Source: Lachnospiraceae bacterium (GTDB lineage Bacteria; Bacillota; Clostridia; Lachnospirales; Anaerotignaceae). From it: a DNA stretch of 47,210 bases. Of this stretch, positions 16,880 through 24,381 are shown one piece after another (position 1 is the stretch's first letter; the number at the start of each line of letters is the position of its first letter). The translations under genes and the position numbers were made by a program. Below the pieces are notes generated by a model, which made no database searches, was not told the DNA's origin, and saw nothing but the letters and a program-made list of their open reading frames with translations. The stretch covers positions 1 to 47,210 of the forward strand of contig JAHZEA010000017.1 in the NCBI GenBank assembly GCA_019422065.1. The letters are read 5' to 3'.

Positions 16880-18340
16880 ATGGCACTTATGACAGGCGAA
16901 CAGTATATTGAAAGCATTAAAAAAATAAAAATGAGGATATATATGTTTGGCAAGGAATATGAAACGGCTGTTGGCAACCCTATTTTACAGCCTTCACTTA
17001 ATTCCGTAAGAATGACTTACGATTTGGCCAATAATCCAAGATATGCAGATTTAATGACAGCTAAAAGCCATTTAACAGGCGAAACTATAAACCGTTTTAC
17101 ACATATACATCAAAACCCTGACGATTTAGTTAAAAAAGTAAAAATGCAAAGGCTCTGCGGACAAAAAACAGCGGCATGCTTCCAAAGATGTGTAGGCCTT
17201 GACGCTATAAATGCAGTTTACAGCACAACTTTTGAGATAGATAAAAAATACGGTACAGACTATCACGAGAAATTTAAAAAATATGTTCAGTACTGTCAGG
17301 AAAAAGACCTTACAATAGACGGCGCAATGACAGACCCTAAAGGCGACAGAGGCCTTTCCCCAAGCAAACAGGCAGACCCAGACCTTTATTTAAGAGTAGT
17401 TGAAAGACGCCCTGACGGTATAGTTGTAAGAGGCGCAAAAGCACATCAAACAGGTATTTGCAATTCCCATGAGGTACTTGTTATGCCTACTGTAGCTATG
17501 GGCCCTGACGACAAGGACTATGCACTTTCTTTTGCTGTTCCTCTTGATGCCGAAGGCCTTTTTATGATTGTAGGCCGTCAGAGCTGTGATACAAGAAAAC
17601 TGGAAGGCTCAAAAATTGATGTAGGCAACAGAGCATTTGGCGGAGTAGAGGCTCTTACTGTATTTGACAACGTATTTGTTCCAAACGACAGAATATTTAT
17701 GAATGGTGAAACAGAGTTCTGTTCAATGCTTGTTGAAAGATTTGCCGGCTACCACAGACAGAGCTACGGCGGCTGCAAAGTAGGTGTTGGTGATGTGCTT
17801 ATAGGTGCTGCGGCTGTTGCGGCTGAAATAAACGGTGTTCCTAAGGCAAGCCATATTAAAGATAAACTTATAGAAATGATTCACCTTAACGAAACACTCT
17901 ATTCCTGCGGTATTGCATGCTCATGTGAAGGCGTTATGACAGAGTCAGGAAACTGCCTTATTGATTTGCTTTTAGCCAATGTATGCAAACAGAATGTAAC
18001 AAGACTGCCTTATGAAATAGCCCGTCTTGCTCAGGACATAGCCGGTGGACTTATGGTAACTGCTCCTTCGGAAGTCGATATTGATAACCCAGTAACAGGG
18101 CCTTACATAGCTAAATATTTTAAAGGTGTTTCCGGTGTATCGGCTAAAGACAGAATACGTATTATGCGCCTTATAGAAAACCTTACACTGGGAACAGCCG
18201 CCGTTGGATACCTTACAGAATCAATGCACGGCGCAGGAAGCCCACAGGCGCAAAGAATTATGATTTCGCGTCAGGGCGATTTGGAGAGCAAAAAGAAAAT
18301 GGCTAAGGCTATAGCTCATTTTGGTGAGGACGATGAGTAA
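16880..18340 (+). CDS. abfD: 4-hydroxybutyryl-CoA dehydratase / vinylacetyl-CoA isomerase
   Basis: A [4Fe-4S]/FAD radical dehydratase that converts 4-hydroxybutyryl-CoA to crotonyl-CoA in the fermentation of 4-aminobutyrate or succinate. The 486-residue product closely follows the remembered Clostridium aminobutyricum AbfD along its length. Examples are MTGEQYIESI, VKMQRLCGQKTAACFQRCVG, DGAMTDPKGDRGL, VVRGAKAHQTG, ERFAGYHRQSYGGCKVGVGD and TESMHGAGSPQAQRIMI. The four cluster ligands are present as C100, C104, H292 and C299. I start at the ATG at 16880 after GAAAGGA. No CoA-transferase, 4-hydroxybutyrate dehydrogenase or butyryl-CoA genes lie nearby. Its 3' end overlaps a NifU-like gene. Confidence 0.95.
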   Translation: MALMTGEQYIESIKKIKMRIYMFGKEYETAVGNPILQPSLNSVRMTYDLANNPRYADLMTAKSHLTGETINRFTHIHQNPDDLVKKVKMQRLCGQKTAACFQRCVGLDAINAVYSTTFEIDKKYGTDYHEKFKKYVQYCQEKDLTIDGAMTDPKGDRGLSPSKQADPDLYLRVVERRPDGIVVRGAKAHQTGICNSHEVLVMPTVAMGPDDKDYALSFAVPLDAEGLFMIVGRQSCDTRKLEGSKIDVGNRAFGGVEALTVFDNVFVPNDRIFMNGETEFCSMLVERFAGYHRQSYGGCKVGVGDVLIGAAAVAAEINGVPKASHIKDKLIEMIHLNETLYSCGIACSCEGVMTESGNCLIDLLLANVCKQNVTRLPYEIARLAQDIAGGLMVTAPSEVDIDNPVTGPYIAKYFKGVSGVSAKDRIRIMRLIENLTLGTAAVGYLTESMHGAGSPQAQRIMISRQGDLESKKKMAKAIAHFGEDDE

Positions 18341-18620
18341 TAATTTAAACGAGATAGAAAGCTTTATAGAAAAAAATATACGGCCGTATTTAATAAGCCA
18401 TGGCGGAGATGTGGAAATAGTAAGCTTTAATAATAACATGCTTCGTGTAAAACTTATGGGGCAGTGCATGACTTGTCCGGCGTCGGCAGATACATTCGAG
18501 GAGAGTATAAAAAATGTGCTTTTGTCAGAATTTAAGGAGTTAAAAGATGTAATACTTGTAAATGATGTACCGGATGATATGCTGGATATGGCTTTAAAAA
18601 TACTTAACCACAAAATATAA
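18333..18620 (+). CDS. NifU C-terminal-domain (Nfu-type) Fe-S protein
   Basis: A 95-residue protein with the Nfu fold: IRPYLISHGGDVEIVSF, LRVKLMGQCMTCPASADTFEESI. The CxxC (CMTC) can hold a [4Fe-4S] cluster between two subunits for delivery to client enzymes. Nfu proteins act as Fe-S carriers. The start is the ATG at 18333, which overlaps the abfD stop as ATGAGTAA, with GGTGAGGA upstream inside abfD. The overlap implies translational coupling. The nearby client is the [4Fe-4S] dehydratase itself, so a dedicated cluster carrier is a reasonable inference. An acidic tail replaces any second domain. Confidence 0.9.
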   Translation: MSNNLNEIESFIEKNIRPYLISHGGDVEIVSFNNNMLRVKLMGQCMTCPASADTFEESIKNVLLSEFKELKDVILVNDVPDDMLDMALKILNHKI

Positions 18621-18649
18621 TCAAAAAAGGCTGCCTGTGTTTTAAGCTT

Positions 18650-18688
18650 AAAATTAGCTTTTACGGGGCAGCTAATTTTGAATTTTTT
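18650..18688 (+). terminator. Intrinsic terminator of the abfD-nifU operon
   Basis: AAAATTAGCT (18650-18659) pairs with AGCTAATTTT (18670-18679), then GAATTTTTT. An alternative pairing GCTGCC (18630-18635) with GGCAGC (18667-18672) would disrupt the terminator; this may be chance. Confidence 0.8.
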
Positions 18689-18697
18689 GTCATAATT

Positions 18698-18742
18698 AGT
18701 GTTAACAAATTATTTACACTATATCCATTTTGGATACATAAT
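18698..18742 (+). promoter_or_regulatory. Possible promoter bearing two palindromes
   Basis: TTTACA (18713-18718), an 18-base spacer and CATAAT (18737-18742). An imperfect palindrome AGTGTTAAC-N5-ATTTACACT (18698-18720) covers the -35 box. A perfect one, TATCCA-TTT-TGGATA (18722-18736), lies between the boxes. This is a layout expected of a repressor-controlled promoter. The hexamers themselves are modest. Confidence 0.4.
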
Positions 18743-18748
18743 TTAATG

Positions 18749-18864
18749 GCATAATACAAAACATAGAAGCAAACATAACCCCTTAAAATTACAAACCCTA
18801 ATAAAAAAATTGCATTAAAACCCCTTCTAAAATAAAAATACCGGCCCTAAAAGCCGGTATTTTT
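18749..18864 (+). ncRNA. Candidate small RNA with three C-rich motifs
   Basis: The stretch between the palindromic promoter and a GC-rich terminator has no credible ORF. It contains ACCCCTT (18778-18784), AACCCTA (18795-18800) and ACCCCTT (18820-18826) in otherwise A-rich, unstructured sequence. CCCCTT is the exact complement of AAGGGG, which is present in several ribosome sites of this window (28001-28006, the minus-strand site near 23360, and 34515-34520 in part). The transcript is inferred, not shown; the 5' end is approximate. The terminator may instead serve only the convergent permease gene. Confidence 0.35.
18835..18864. terminator. Bidirectional intrinsic terminator
   Basis: AAAATACCGGC (18835-18845) pairs with GCCGGTATTTT (18853-18863). 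T-runs flank both strands. It can end the permease transcript (-) and any transcript from 18.75 kb (+). Confidence 0.88.
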
Positions 18865-18911
18865 ATTTGCTATAATTTTAAATACACAAAAACAAAATTA
18901 AGAACTATGAT

Positions 18912-19694
18912 TTAAATATATTTTACTATGTTAAATATATTCAGTGCTATAAGTGAAATTAAAAGAAGCACAAAAAGCTTGTCTACTGTTTTTGAGCTTA
19001 CTTTATTGTTTACAAACCTTCCGCATTCACTGCCTAATATGGCGCCTAATATCATTCCAACAAGTATTAAAACATTAAATGACGGTATGCTATTTGACGC
19101 AACTGTTTGTATAAAGCTTGCTATCTGCGAAAAAAGTATTATATAAAGCGAGTTTATAACGGCTACTTTTGATGGCATAGAGAACAAAAACAGCAGTACA
19201 GCCATATTCATAGGGCCGCTTCCACCGCTTAGGAATGCTGAAATTATGCCTAAAACAAAGCCTACAGCAATGCACAAAGCCTTGTTTTTTATACTGTATG
19301 TGTGAACTTTGCTTTTAAAAACCGTAAATATCAAAACGGGTATAAGCATAAAAAGCAGTATTGCCGCCTGAACCATAGCCGACATATCAGCTGACGGCAA
19401 AAGTGAAATTAAAGCCGTAAATATCTTTTTACCTGCAATTCCGCCTATACACGAGCCTATTGCTAAAGGTGTGCTTATGGATAAATCCATTTGCACATCT
19501 TTTTTAATTACTGCTTTTGAAACAGAATAGGCCGTCATTACAAGAACGGTACAGCCGGATAAAAAGTTAATAACCTGAGGGCTTACAAGGCCAAAAGCGT
19601 CTAATACCGGCTTTATTATTACTCCGCCCCCAAGACCGCATATACGGCCTATAACGCAGGCGCAGAAGCTTACTAATATAAATATTATATACAT
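18912..19694 (-). CDS. TauE/SafE-family sulfite/organo-anion permease
   Basis: A 260-residue membrane protein of the TSUP family, whose members export sulfite or sulfoacetate or move other sulfur and carboxylate anions. About eight hydrophobic segments occur, with duplicated family motifs: GRICGLGGGVIIKPVLD near residue 20 and SGGSGPMNMAVLLF in the second half. I start at the ATG at 19694, six bases after GGAG; the TTG at 19706 overlaps that site and is rejected. It stands alone between terminators, downstream of the hydrogenase genes. Its substrate cannot be read from sequence. Confidence 0.9.
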   Translation of the reverse strand: MYIIFILVSFCACVIGRICGLGGGVIIKPVLDAFGLVSPQVINFLSGCTVLVMTAYSVSKAVIKKDVQMDLSISTPLAIGSCIGGIAGKKIFTALISLLPSADMSAMVQAAILLFMLIPVLIFTVFKSKVHTYSIKNKALCIAVGFVLGIISAFLSGGSGPMNMAVLLFLFSMPSKVAVINSLYIILFSQIASFIQTVASNSIPSFNVLILVGMILGAILGSECGRFVNNKVSSKTVDKLFVLLLISLIALNIFNIVKYI

Positions 19695-19733
19695 TTTTAT
19701 CTCCAATACTAATTTAGTTAAATAGTGTTAAAT

Positions 19734-19763
19734 AAAGGGTATCGGTAAGAGCCGACACCCTTT
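19734..19763 (-). terminator. Probable terminator of the hydrogenase operon
   Basis: AAAGGGTATCGG (19734-19745) pairs with CCGACACCCTTT (19752-19763). On the minus strand it lies ten bases after the hydA stop; the T-tail is interrupted (TTTATTTAA). Confidence 0.7.
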
Positions 19764-19773
19764 AAGAGTGTTT

Positions 19774-21519
19774 TTAAATTTCCGTATGTTCGCTTTCAGA
19801 AGGCATTGACCAGCCATGATGATTGGTATGAAGAAGTTCTTCGGCTCTTTCGGAAAGAGGTGTTTCAAGGTAATTTTTGTAAAGATTTGCAATAGCCGGG
19901 TTTTCATGAGAATAACGGATTTGGGAGTTCTTATCAAGTGTATAAAGCTCATTGCCCCTAACGGCATAAAGCTCGCTGCCTTCATGTATAGGCTGACCGC
20001 CGCCGCCTGAACAGCCGCCCGGGCAGGCCATTATTTCCACAAAGTCAAAATGCTCTTTGCCACTTCTTATTGATTTAATAAGCTTTCTGGCATTGCCAAG
20101 ACCACTGGCTATGGCTATACTTAAATCTTTTTGGCCTAACTTAAAGACTGCCTTTTTAATTCCGCTTTCTATTCGTACATCTTTAAACATATCAGGCTCA
20201 GGGTTATGGCCTTCTATAATAAAATACGCTGTTCTTAAGGCAGCTTCCATAACTCCGCCTGTTGTGCCAAATATTACTCCGGCGCCGCTGCTTGTTTCTA
20301 TAGGATAATCAAAAGGCATATCACTTAAGCTTTCAACATTTATATGTTCGGCACGTATTATTTTAACAAGCTCCCGAGTTGTAAGAACTAAGTCAACATC
20401 CCGGCCTGTTTTAGCATCATCCATAGTAGGCAGTGAAGCTTCTTTCTTTTTGGCTACACATGGCATAATTGAAACAAAGAACAATTTTTCAGCCGGTATA
20501 CCCATTATTTTAGCATAGTATGTTTTAAGTATAGCGCCGAACATCTGCTGAGGTGACTTGGCTGTTGAAAGACAGTCTACCATGTCTGGGTACTGGGATT
20601 TCATAAAACGTACCCATGCCGGACAGCAGGAAGTAAAAAGAGGATACTTGTTTTCGCCTTGTGCAATACGTTTTATAAGCTCACTGCCTTCTTCCATAAT
20701 AGTAAGGTCGGCAGAAAAATCGGTATCAAAAACATAGTTAACTCCCATTCGCTTAAGGGCAGCTGTTATTGTGCCTACAGTTGCCTTTTCACGCTCTAAG
20801 CCTAATTCTTCACCCCAAGAAGCTCTAACGGCAGGGGCTATCTGGGCTACAACAACTTTGTCTTTATCGGCTAAAGCTTCAAAAAATTTATCTGTATCAT
20901 CCCGGCAGTAAAGGGCGCCTACAGGACAGTGAGTTATGCACTGGCCGCATATTGAGCAGTCAGAATCCATAATACGCCTGTTTTGTGCTACGTCTACTGT
21001 TGTTCTTGAGCCTGTGCCGTCTACATCCCAAATGTGAAGGCTCTGTACTTTATCGCATATTTGTATGCATCTCATGCATTTTATGCATTTTGATGCGTCG
21101 CGCTTAAGTATGGCTCTTGGACTCCAATTCTTTTTAGGTATTATTTTTTCGTATGCTGTTTCGTATATTCCTAAATCGTTTGCAACTTTTTGAAGTGCGC
21201 AGTTGCCGCTTCTTGAACAGTAAGCACAGTTAGTGTTGTGCTGGGATAATATAAGCTCTACATTTACCCTTCTGGCTTCTCGTACCTTTGGGCTGTTGGT
21301 ATATACTTTCATTCCTTCACGAACGGAGTTATTGCAGGATGATATAAGCCTGTCCATGCCTTCAATTTCAACTATACAAACACGGCATGCGGCTATTTCG
21401 TTAATATCTTTAAGATAGCAGAGGGTAGGTATGTTTATACCGGCGGCCTTGGCGGCTTCCAGTATAGTGGTGTTTTCGCTTACCTCAACAGGTATGTTGT
21501 CTATTGTAAGTTTTACCAT
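19774..21519 (-). CDS. hydA: [FeFe]-hydrogenase catalytic subunit, HndD/HydA type
   Basis: Catalyses reversible H2 formation at an H-cluster. The 581-residue protein shows five iron-sulfur sites before the catalytic domain: a [2Fe-2S] domain (C34, C45, C48, C62), a His-Cys3 cluster (H94, C98, C101, C107), and a two-[4Fe-4S] ferredoxin module (C145-C155 and C188-C198). The H-cluster signatures are all present: TSCCPAW, MPCVAKKKE and EIMACPGGCSGGGGQP. The short C-terminal tail ends with a Leu-His-Thr-type motif (LLHTNHHGW). This layout is that of the HndD/HydA subunit of multimeric, NAD(P)-linked enzymes. The ATG overlaps the 3' end of the NuoF-GltD gene, so expression is coupled. No HydB/HydC-type full NuoF or NuoE gene is present. 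Confidence 0.96.
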   Translation of the reverse strand: MVKLTIDNIPVEVSENTTILEAAKAAGINIPTLCYLKDINEIAACRVCIVEIEGMDRLISSCNNSVREGMKVYTNSPKVREARRVNVELILSQHNTNCAYCSRSGNCALQKVANDLGIYETAYEKIIPKKNWSPRAILKRDASKCIKCMRCIQICDKVQSLHIWDVDGTGSRTTVDVAQNRRIMDSDCSICGQCITHCPVGALYCRDDTDKFFEALADKDKVVVAQIAPAVRASWGEELGLEREKATVGTITAALKRMGVNYVFDTDFSADLTIMEEGSELIKRIAQGENKYPLFTSCCPAWVRFMKSQYPDMVDCLSTAKSPQQMFGAILKTYYAKIMGIPAEKLFFVSIMPCVAKKKEASLPTMDDAKTGRDVDLVLTTRELVKIIRAEHINVESLSDMPFDYPIETSSGAGVIFGTTGGVMEAALRTAYFIIEGHNPEPDMFKDVRIESGIKKAVFKLGQKDLSIAIASGLGNARKLIKSIRSGKEHFDFVEIMACPGGCSGGGGQPIHEGSELYAVRGNELYTLDKNSQIRYSHENPAIANLYKNYLETPLSERAEELLHTNHHGWSMPSESEHTEI

Positions 21520-23348
21520 TTCTCAATTCTACCTCCTTTGAATATGCCGTATCCGTAATGGTCGCATCTTAAACAGCGGCTTGACTCCAGCAGGGCTTCT
21601 TCCTGTGTAAGGCCTGTTTCGATTAAATTAAAGTCACTGTTTCGCTCTCCGGCACTGCGTTCTTTGGTGTTCATTCTTCCGCAGGCAGGCTTTACGTTAA
21701 GTCGTGGAAGCGGAACTTCCACATCAGTTGAAATTATATGGTTAAAGCCAAGGTATTCATCTATATTGGCTGCTGCAACCTTTCCGGCTGCTATGGCCCT
21801 TATAACTGTTGCCGGGCCTGTTACGCAGTCGCCTCCGGCAAATATTCCGTCTATATTTGTAACTTCGTTGCTGGCAAGGGTATCTATAACGCCGCGCTTT
21901 ACTTTAACACCAAACTCCTCAAAAGGCTGTATTTCTATTCCTTGGCCTACAGCGGCTATAACTATATCGCAGGCAAGGCGAATAGGTGCGGCATTGGCAT
22001 TTACCGGTTTAGGGCGGCCGGATTTATCTATCTCACCGGCTAACTGCGGCTGAACCCATATAGATGTTACGTTTCCGTCTTCATCGCCTGAAATTTTAAC
22101 AGGAGCCTGAAGGCAGAGTATTTCACAGCCTTCTGACTCGGCACCTTCAACTTCTTCCGGAAGGGCTGTCATATCAACACGACGCCTGCGGTAAACACAA
22201 GTTACACTTTCGGCACCTAAACGCTTTGCACTTCTTGTGCAGTCCATAGCAACATTTCCGCCGCCTACTACTACAACACGTTTTTTGGTAAAGTCCGGAA
22301 GAGTATTGTCGCCAATGGAACGGAGCATTTCAACGGCTGAAATTACGCCGCGTTTGTCCTCGCCGTCTATGCCTATTTTTTTGTCGTTGTGGGCACCTAT
22401 GGCAATATATATACAGTCAAAATCGTCGTTAAGCTGAGGTATTGTAATGTCTTTGCCTATCTCAACGCCTGTGTGTACTTTAACACCTGTTGAAAGTATA
22501 CACTCTATATCTTCCTGAAGGCGCTCCCTTGGCAGACGGTAACTTGGTATGCCGTAACGGAGCATACCGCCTAATTTATCGCGCTTTTCAAATACCTCAG
22601 CACTGTGGCCCATAAGTGAAAGGTAGTATGCAGCGCTAAGTCCGCTTGGGCCGCCGCCTATAATGGCTACTTTTTTGCCTGTAGAAGCGGCTTTTTCAGG
22701 AGGTGGAACAATGCCAGCATGGTCTACAGCATAGCGCTTTAAAGCACGGATATTTATTGAATCGTCTATCATGTTCCTTCGGCAGCGCGCCTCACAAGGG
22801 TGCTCGCATACAAAGGCACATGAAACCGGGAAAGGATTATCTTTTCTTATAAGCCTTACGGCATCGGCACAGCGTCCGTCGTTTACAAGGGCTATGTATC
22901 CCGGTATGTCAACTCCTGCTGGACAGAGTGAAACGCAAGGAACAGGCTGATAAATGTTAAACCGGCAGCGCTTATTTTCTATGTGTTCTATATAATCGTC
23001 TCTAAAGCCAACAACGCCTTTAAGTACCATATTTGCGGCCTCATAGCCTATGGCGCAGTCGGCTGTATTTTTAATAACACGGGCTGTTTTTTCTATTATG
23101 TCTATATGCTCCATTGTGGCATTGCCGTCTAAAACATCATCCATAAGCTTTGAAAGCTGTGTAAGGCCTACGCGGCACGGAACGCACTTTCCGCAGGTTT
23201 GGGCATGGCACATTTTCAAAAAGGCATTTGAAATGTCTATAGGGCATATACCCGGCGGGCTGGCTGTTATTCTTCGTTCTATGTCCTTATAAAGGTTTTC
23301 GACTACGGTTTGGGCGTAATCCGGTGTTATAATACTAAGTCGGCTCAA
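21513..23348 (-). CDS. Fusion of NuoF-type 4Fe-4S domain with GltD-like flavoprotein
   Basis: Putative electron-transfer partner of the adjacent hydrogenase, 611 residues. Residues up to about 145 match only the C-terminal [4Fe-4S] domain of NuoF (CHAQTCGKCVPCRVGLTQL ... NTADCAIGYEA); its FMN/NADH-binding domain is missing. The rest is a GltD-like oxidoreductase: N-terminal cysteines for clusters (CVSLCPAGVDIPGYI, CEHPCEARCRR), an FAD fold (VAIIGGGPSGLSAAYYL), an NAD(P)H fold (VVVVGGGNVAMDCTRSAKRLGA) and GIFAGGDCVTGPATVI. A last CLRCDHYG adds Cys near the end. The start is probably the TTG at 23348, after AAGGGGG. Glutamate-synthase-like [FeFe] group A2 loci are the nearest described arrangement I recall. 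The true electron donor is unproven. Confidence 0.9.
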   Translation of the reverse strand: MSRLSIITPDYAQTVVENLYKDIERRITASPPGICPIDISNAFLKMCHAQTCGKCVPCRVGLTQLSKLMDDVLDGNATMEHIDIIEKTARVIKNTADCAIGYEAANMVLKGVVGFRDDYIEHIENKRCRFNIYQPVPCVSLCPAGVDIPGYIALVNDGRCADAVRLIRKDNPFPVSCAFVCEHPCEARCRRNMIDDSINIRALKRYAVDHAGIVPPPEKAASTGKKVAIIGGGPSGLSAAYYLSLMGHSAEVFEKRDKLGGMLRYGIPSYRLPRERLQEDIECILSTGVKVHTGVEIGKDITIPQLNDDFDCIYIAIGAHNDKKIGIDGEDKRGVISAVEMLRSIGDNTLPDFTKKRVVVVGGGNVAMDCTRSAKRLGAESVTCVYRRRRVDMTALPEEVEGAESEGCEILCLQAPVKISGDEDGNVTSIWVQPQLAGEIDKSGRPKPVNANAAPIRLACDIVIAAVGQGIEIQPFEEFGVKVKRGVIDTLASNEVTNIDGIFAGGDCVTGPATVIRAIAAGKVAAANIDEYLGFNHIISTDVEVPLPRLNVKPACGRMNTKERSAGERNSDFNLIETGLTQEEALLESSRCLRCDHYGYGIFKGGRIEKW

Positions 23349-23516
23349 AAGACAATCCCCCTTACTTACATATTTTAACAACTATACTGTTATAAAAATT
23401 ATACATCTTTTTTATGCTCATTACTATTACTTTTTGTTATGAATTTGTCATTATTTAATGGAATATATAATTTTACAAAGCAAAATTTAGGCATATGCAG
23501 CCAGTTTTCTAAAACA

Positions 23517-23546
23517 AAACCGGCACAGTGATGGCTGTGCCGGTTT
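23517..23546 (-). terminator. Intrinsic terminator of the DUF4397 gene
   Basis: A perfect 12-bp stem, AAACCGGCACAG / CTGTGCCGGTTT, with a 6-base loop. On the minus strand it is followed by TTGTTTTAG. Confidence 0.85.
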
Positions 23547-23570
23547 GAAATATTGATTGTTTTAAAATTA

Positions 23571-24251
23571 TCAATCTTGGTCATTTGTTTTAATATAGCT
23601 TGAGCCGTCAAGTGGTATAAGAACTTGAATAAATGGTTCTCCGTTTACAAGGCCTACCATATAAGATGTGTAAATATATCCGTTTTTAAGAACCATGTTA
23701 GGATGTGAAATGACACGCTCGTTGTTGTCGGCTCTTTCAACCTTCATAGTGTGTTTGCCGTCGCTTAATTTAAGGTAGTCTGTAACTTCTAGATACTGAA
23801 GGTCGTAAACAACAGGAACATCATCTATAAATATATTAAGGCCGGGGCTGTCAGGGGAAAGGTTGGCAAAGCGCATATATGCATTTGAGGCGCTGTCTTC
23901 AATGTATTTATCCTCAAAAACTTCAAGTTCCACATTACTAATTGTGCCTATAACCGCTGCTGTGTAAATTTTGTCAGGCTCTGTTTTTATTCTTATATCT
24001 AAAAGCTGCTCTGTGTGGTTTCCGGCAGGATAAATCTGCACATTATAAACTCCGCTTTTAGCCGGAATATACTCTGTAAAATCTTCGTATTTAAGGTTTT
24101 TAACTACAAGCTTTCTGTTAACGTATATATCAATTACTATTTCCGGTTGGTTTGGTATGGCGTTTAAAAAACGGATGTATGACATTTCAGGCTTTACTGG
24201 CTCCTTATCCGGTGTTGAGCCGTCTGGGCAGGTGCAGTTTGGATAATACAT
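23571..24251 (-). CDS. DUF4397-domain protein, two repeats, no signal peptide
   Basis: A 226-residue protein of unknown function. After a short Cys/Pro start (MYYPNCTCPDGSTPDKEP) it has two related beta-rich units: YIRFLNAIPNQPEIVIDIYVN (about residues 25-110) and YMRFANLSPDSPGLNIFIDD (about 125-210). Each follows the DUF4397 pattern of R-F-x-N-x-x-P and D-I/V-x-V/I-D/N. Most DUF4397 proteins I know are secreted, but no signal peptide is seen here. The MYYPNCxCPDG start is reminiscent of clostridial spore-coat-like proteins, which is only a suggestion. AAAGGAGG precedes the ATG. It is flanked by terminators. Confidence 0.85.
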   Translation of the reverse strand: MYYPNCTCPDGSTPDKEPVKPEMSYIRFLNAIPNQPEIVIDIYVNRKLVVKNLKYEDFTEYIPAKSGVYNVQIYPAGNHTEQLLDIRIKTEPDKIYTAAVIGTISNVELEVFEDKYIEDSASNAYMRFANLSPDSPGLNIFIDDVPVVYDLQYLEVTDYLKLSDGKHTMKVERADNNERVISHPNMVLKNGYIYTSYMVGLVNGEPFIQVLIPLDGSSYIKTNDQD

Positions 24252-24347
24252 ATTTTTTATACCTCCTTTTCTTTTCTAAGTATATGAGCGCAAAACCAAA
24301 ATATTGCAGGTACAAAAAATAAAATATATTTATTTTGAAATAAAAAA

Positions 24348-24371
24348 GGCGCTTTGTTTAAATAAAGCGCC
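24348..24371 (-). terminator. Intrinsic terminator of the phosphoesterase gene
   Basis: GGCGCTTT (24348-24355) pairs with AAAGCGCC (24364-24371), followed on the minus strand by TTTTTTATTT. Confidence 0.85.
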
Positions 24372-24381
24372 AAATAAAAAA

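Noticed and set aside
18698..18720. Rex (NADH-sensing) operator reading of the palindrome
   Set aside because: The arms do not match TTGTTAA-N4-TTAACAA well enough; kept only as an unnamed palindrome.
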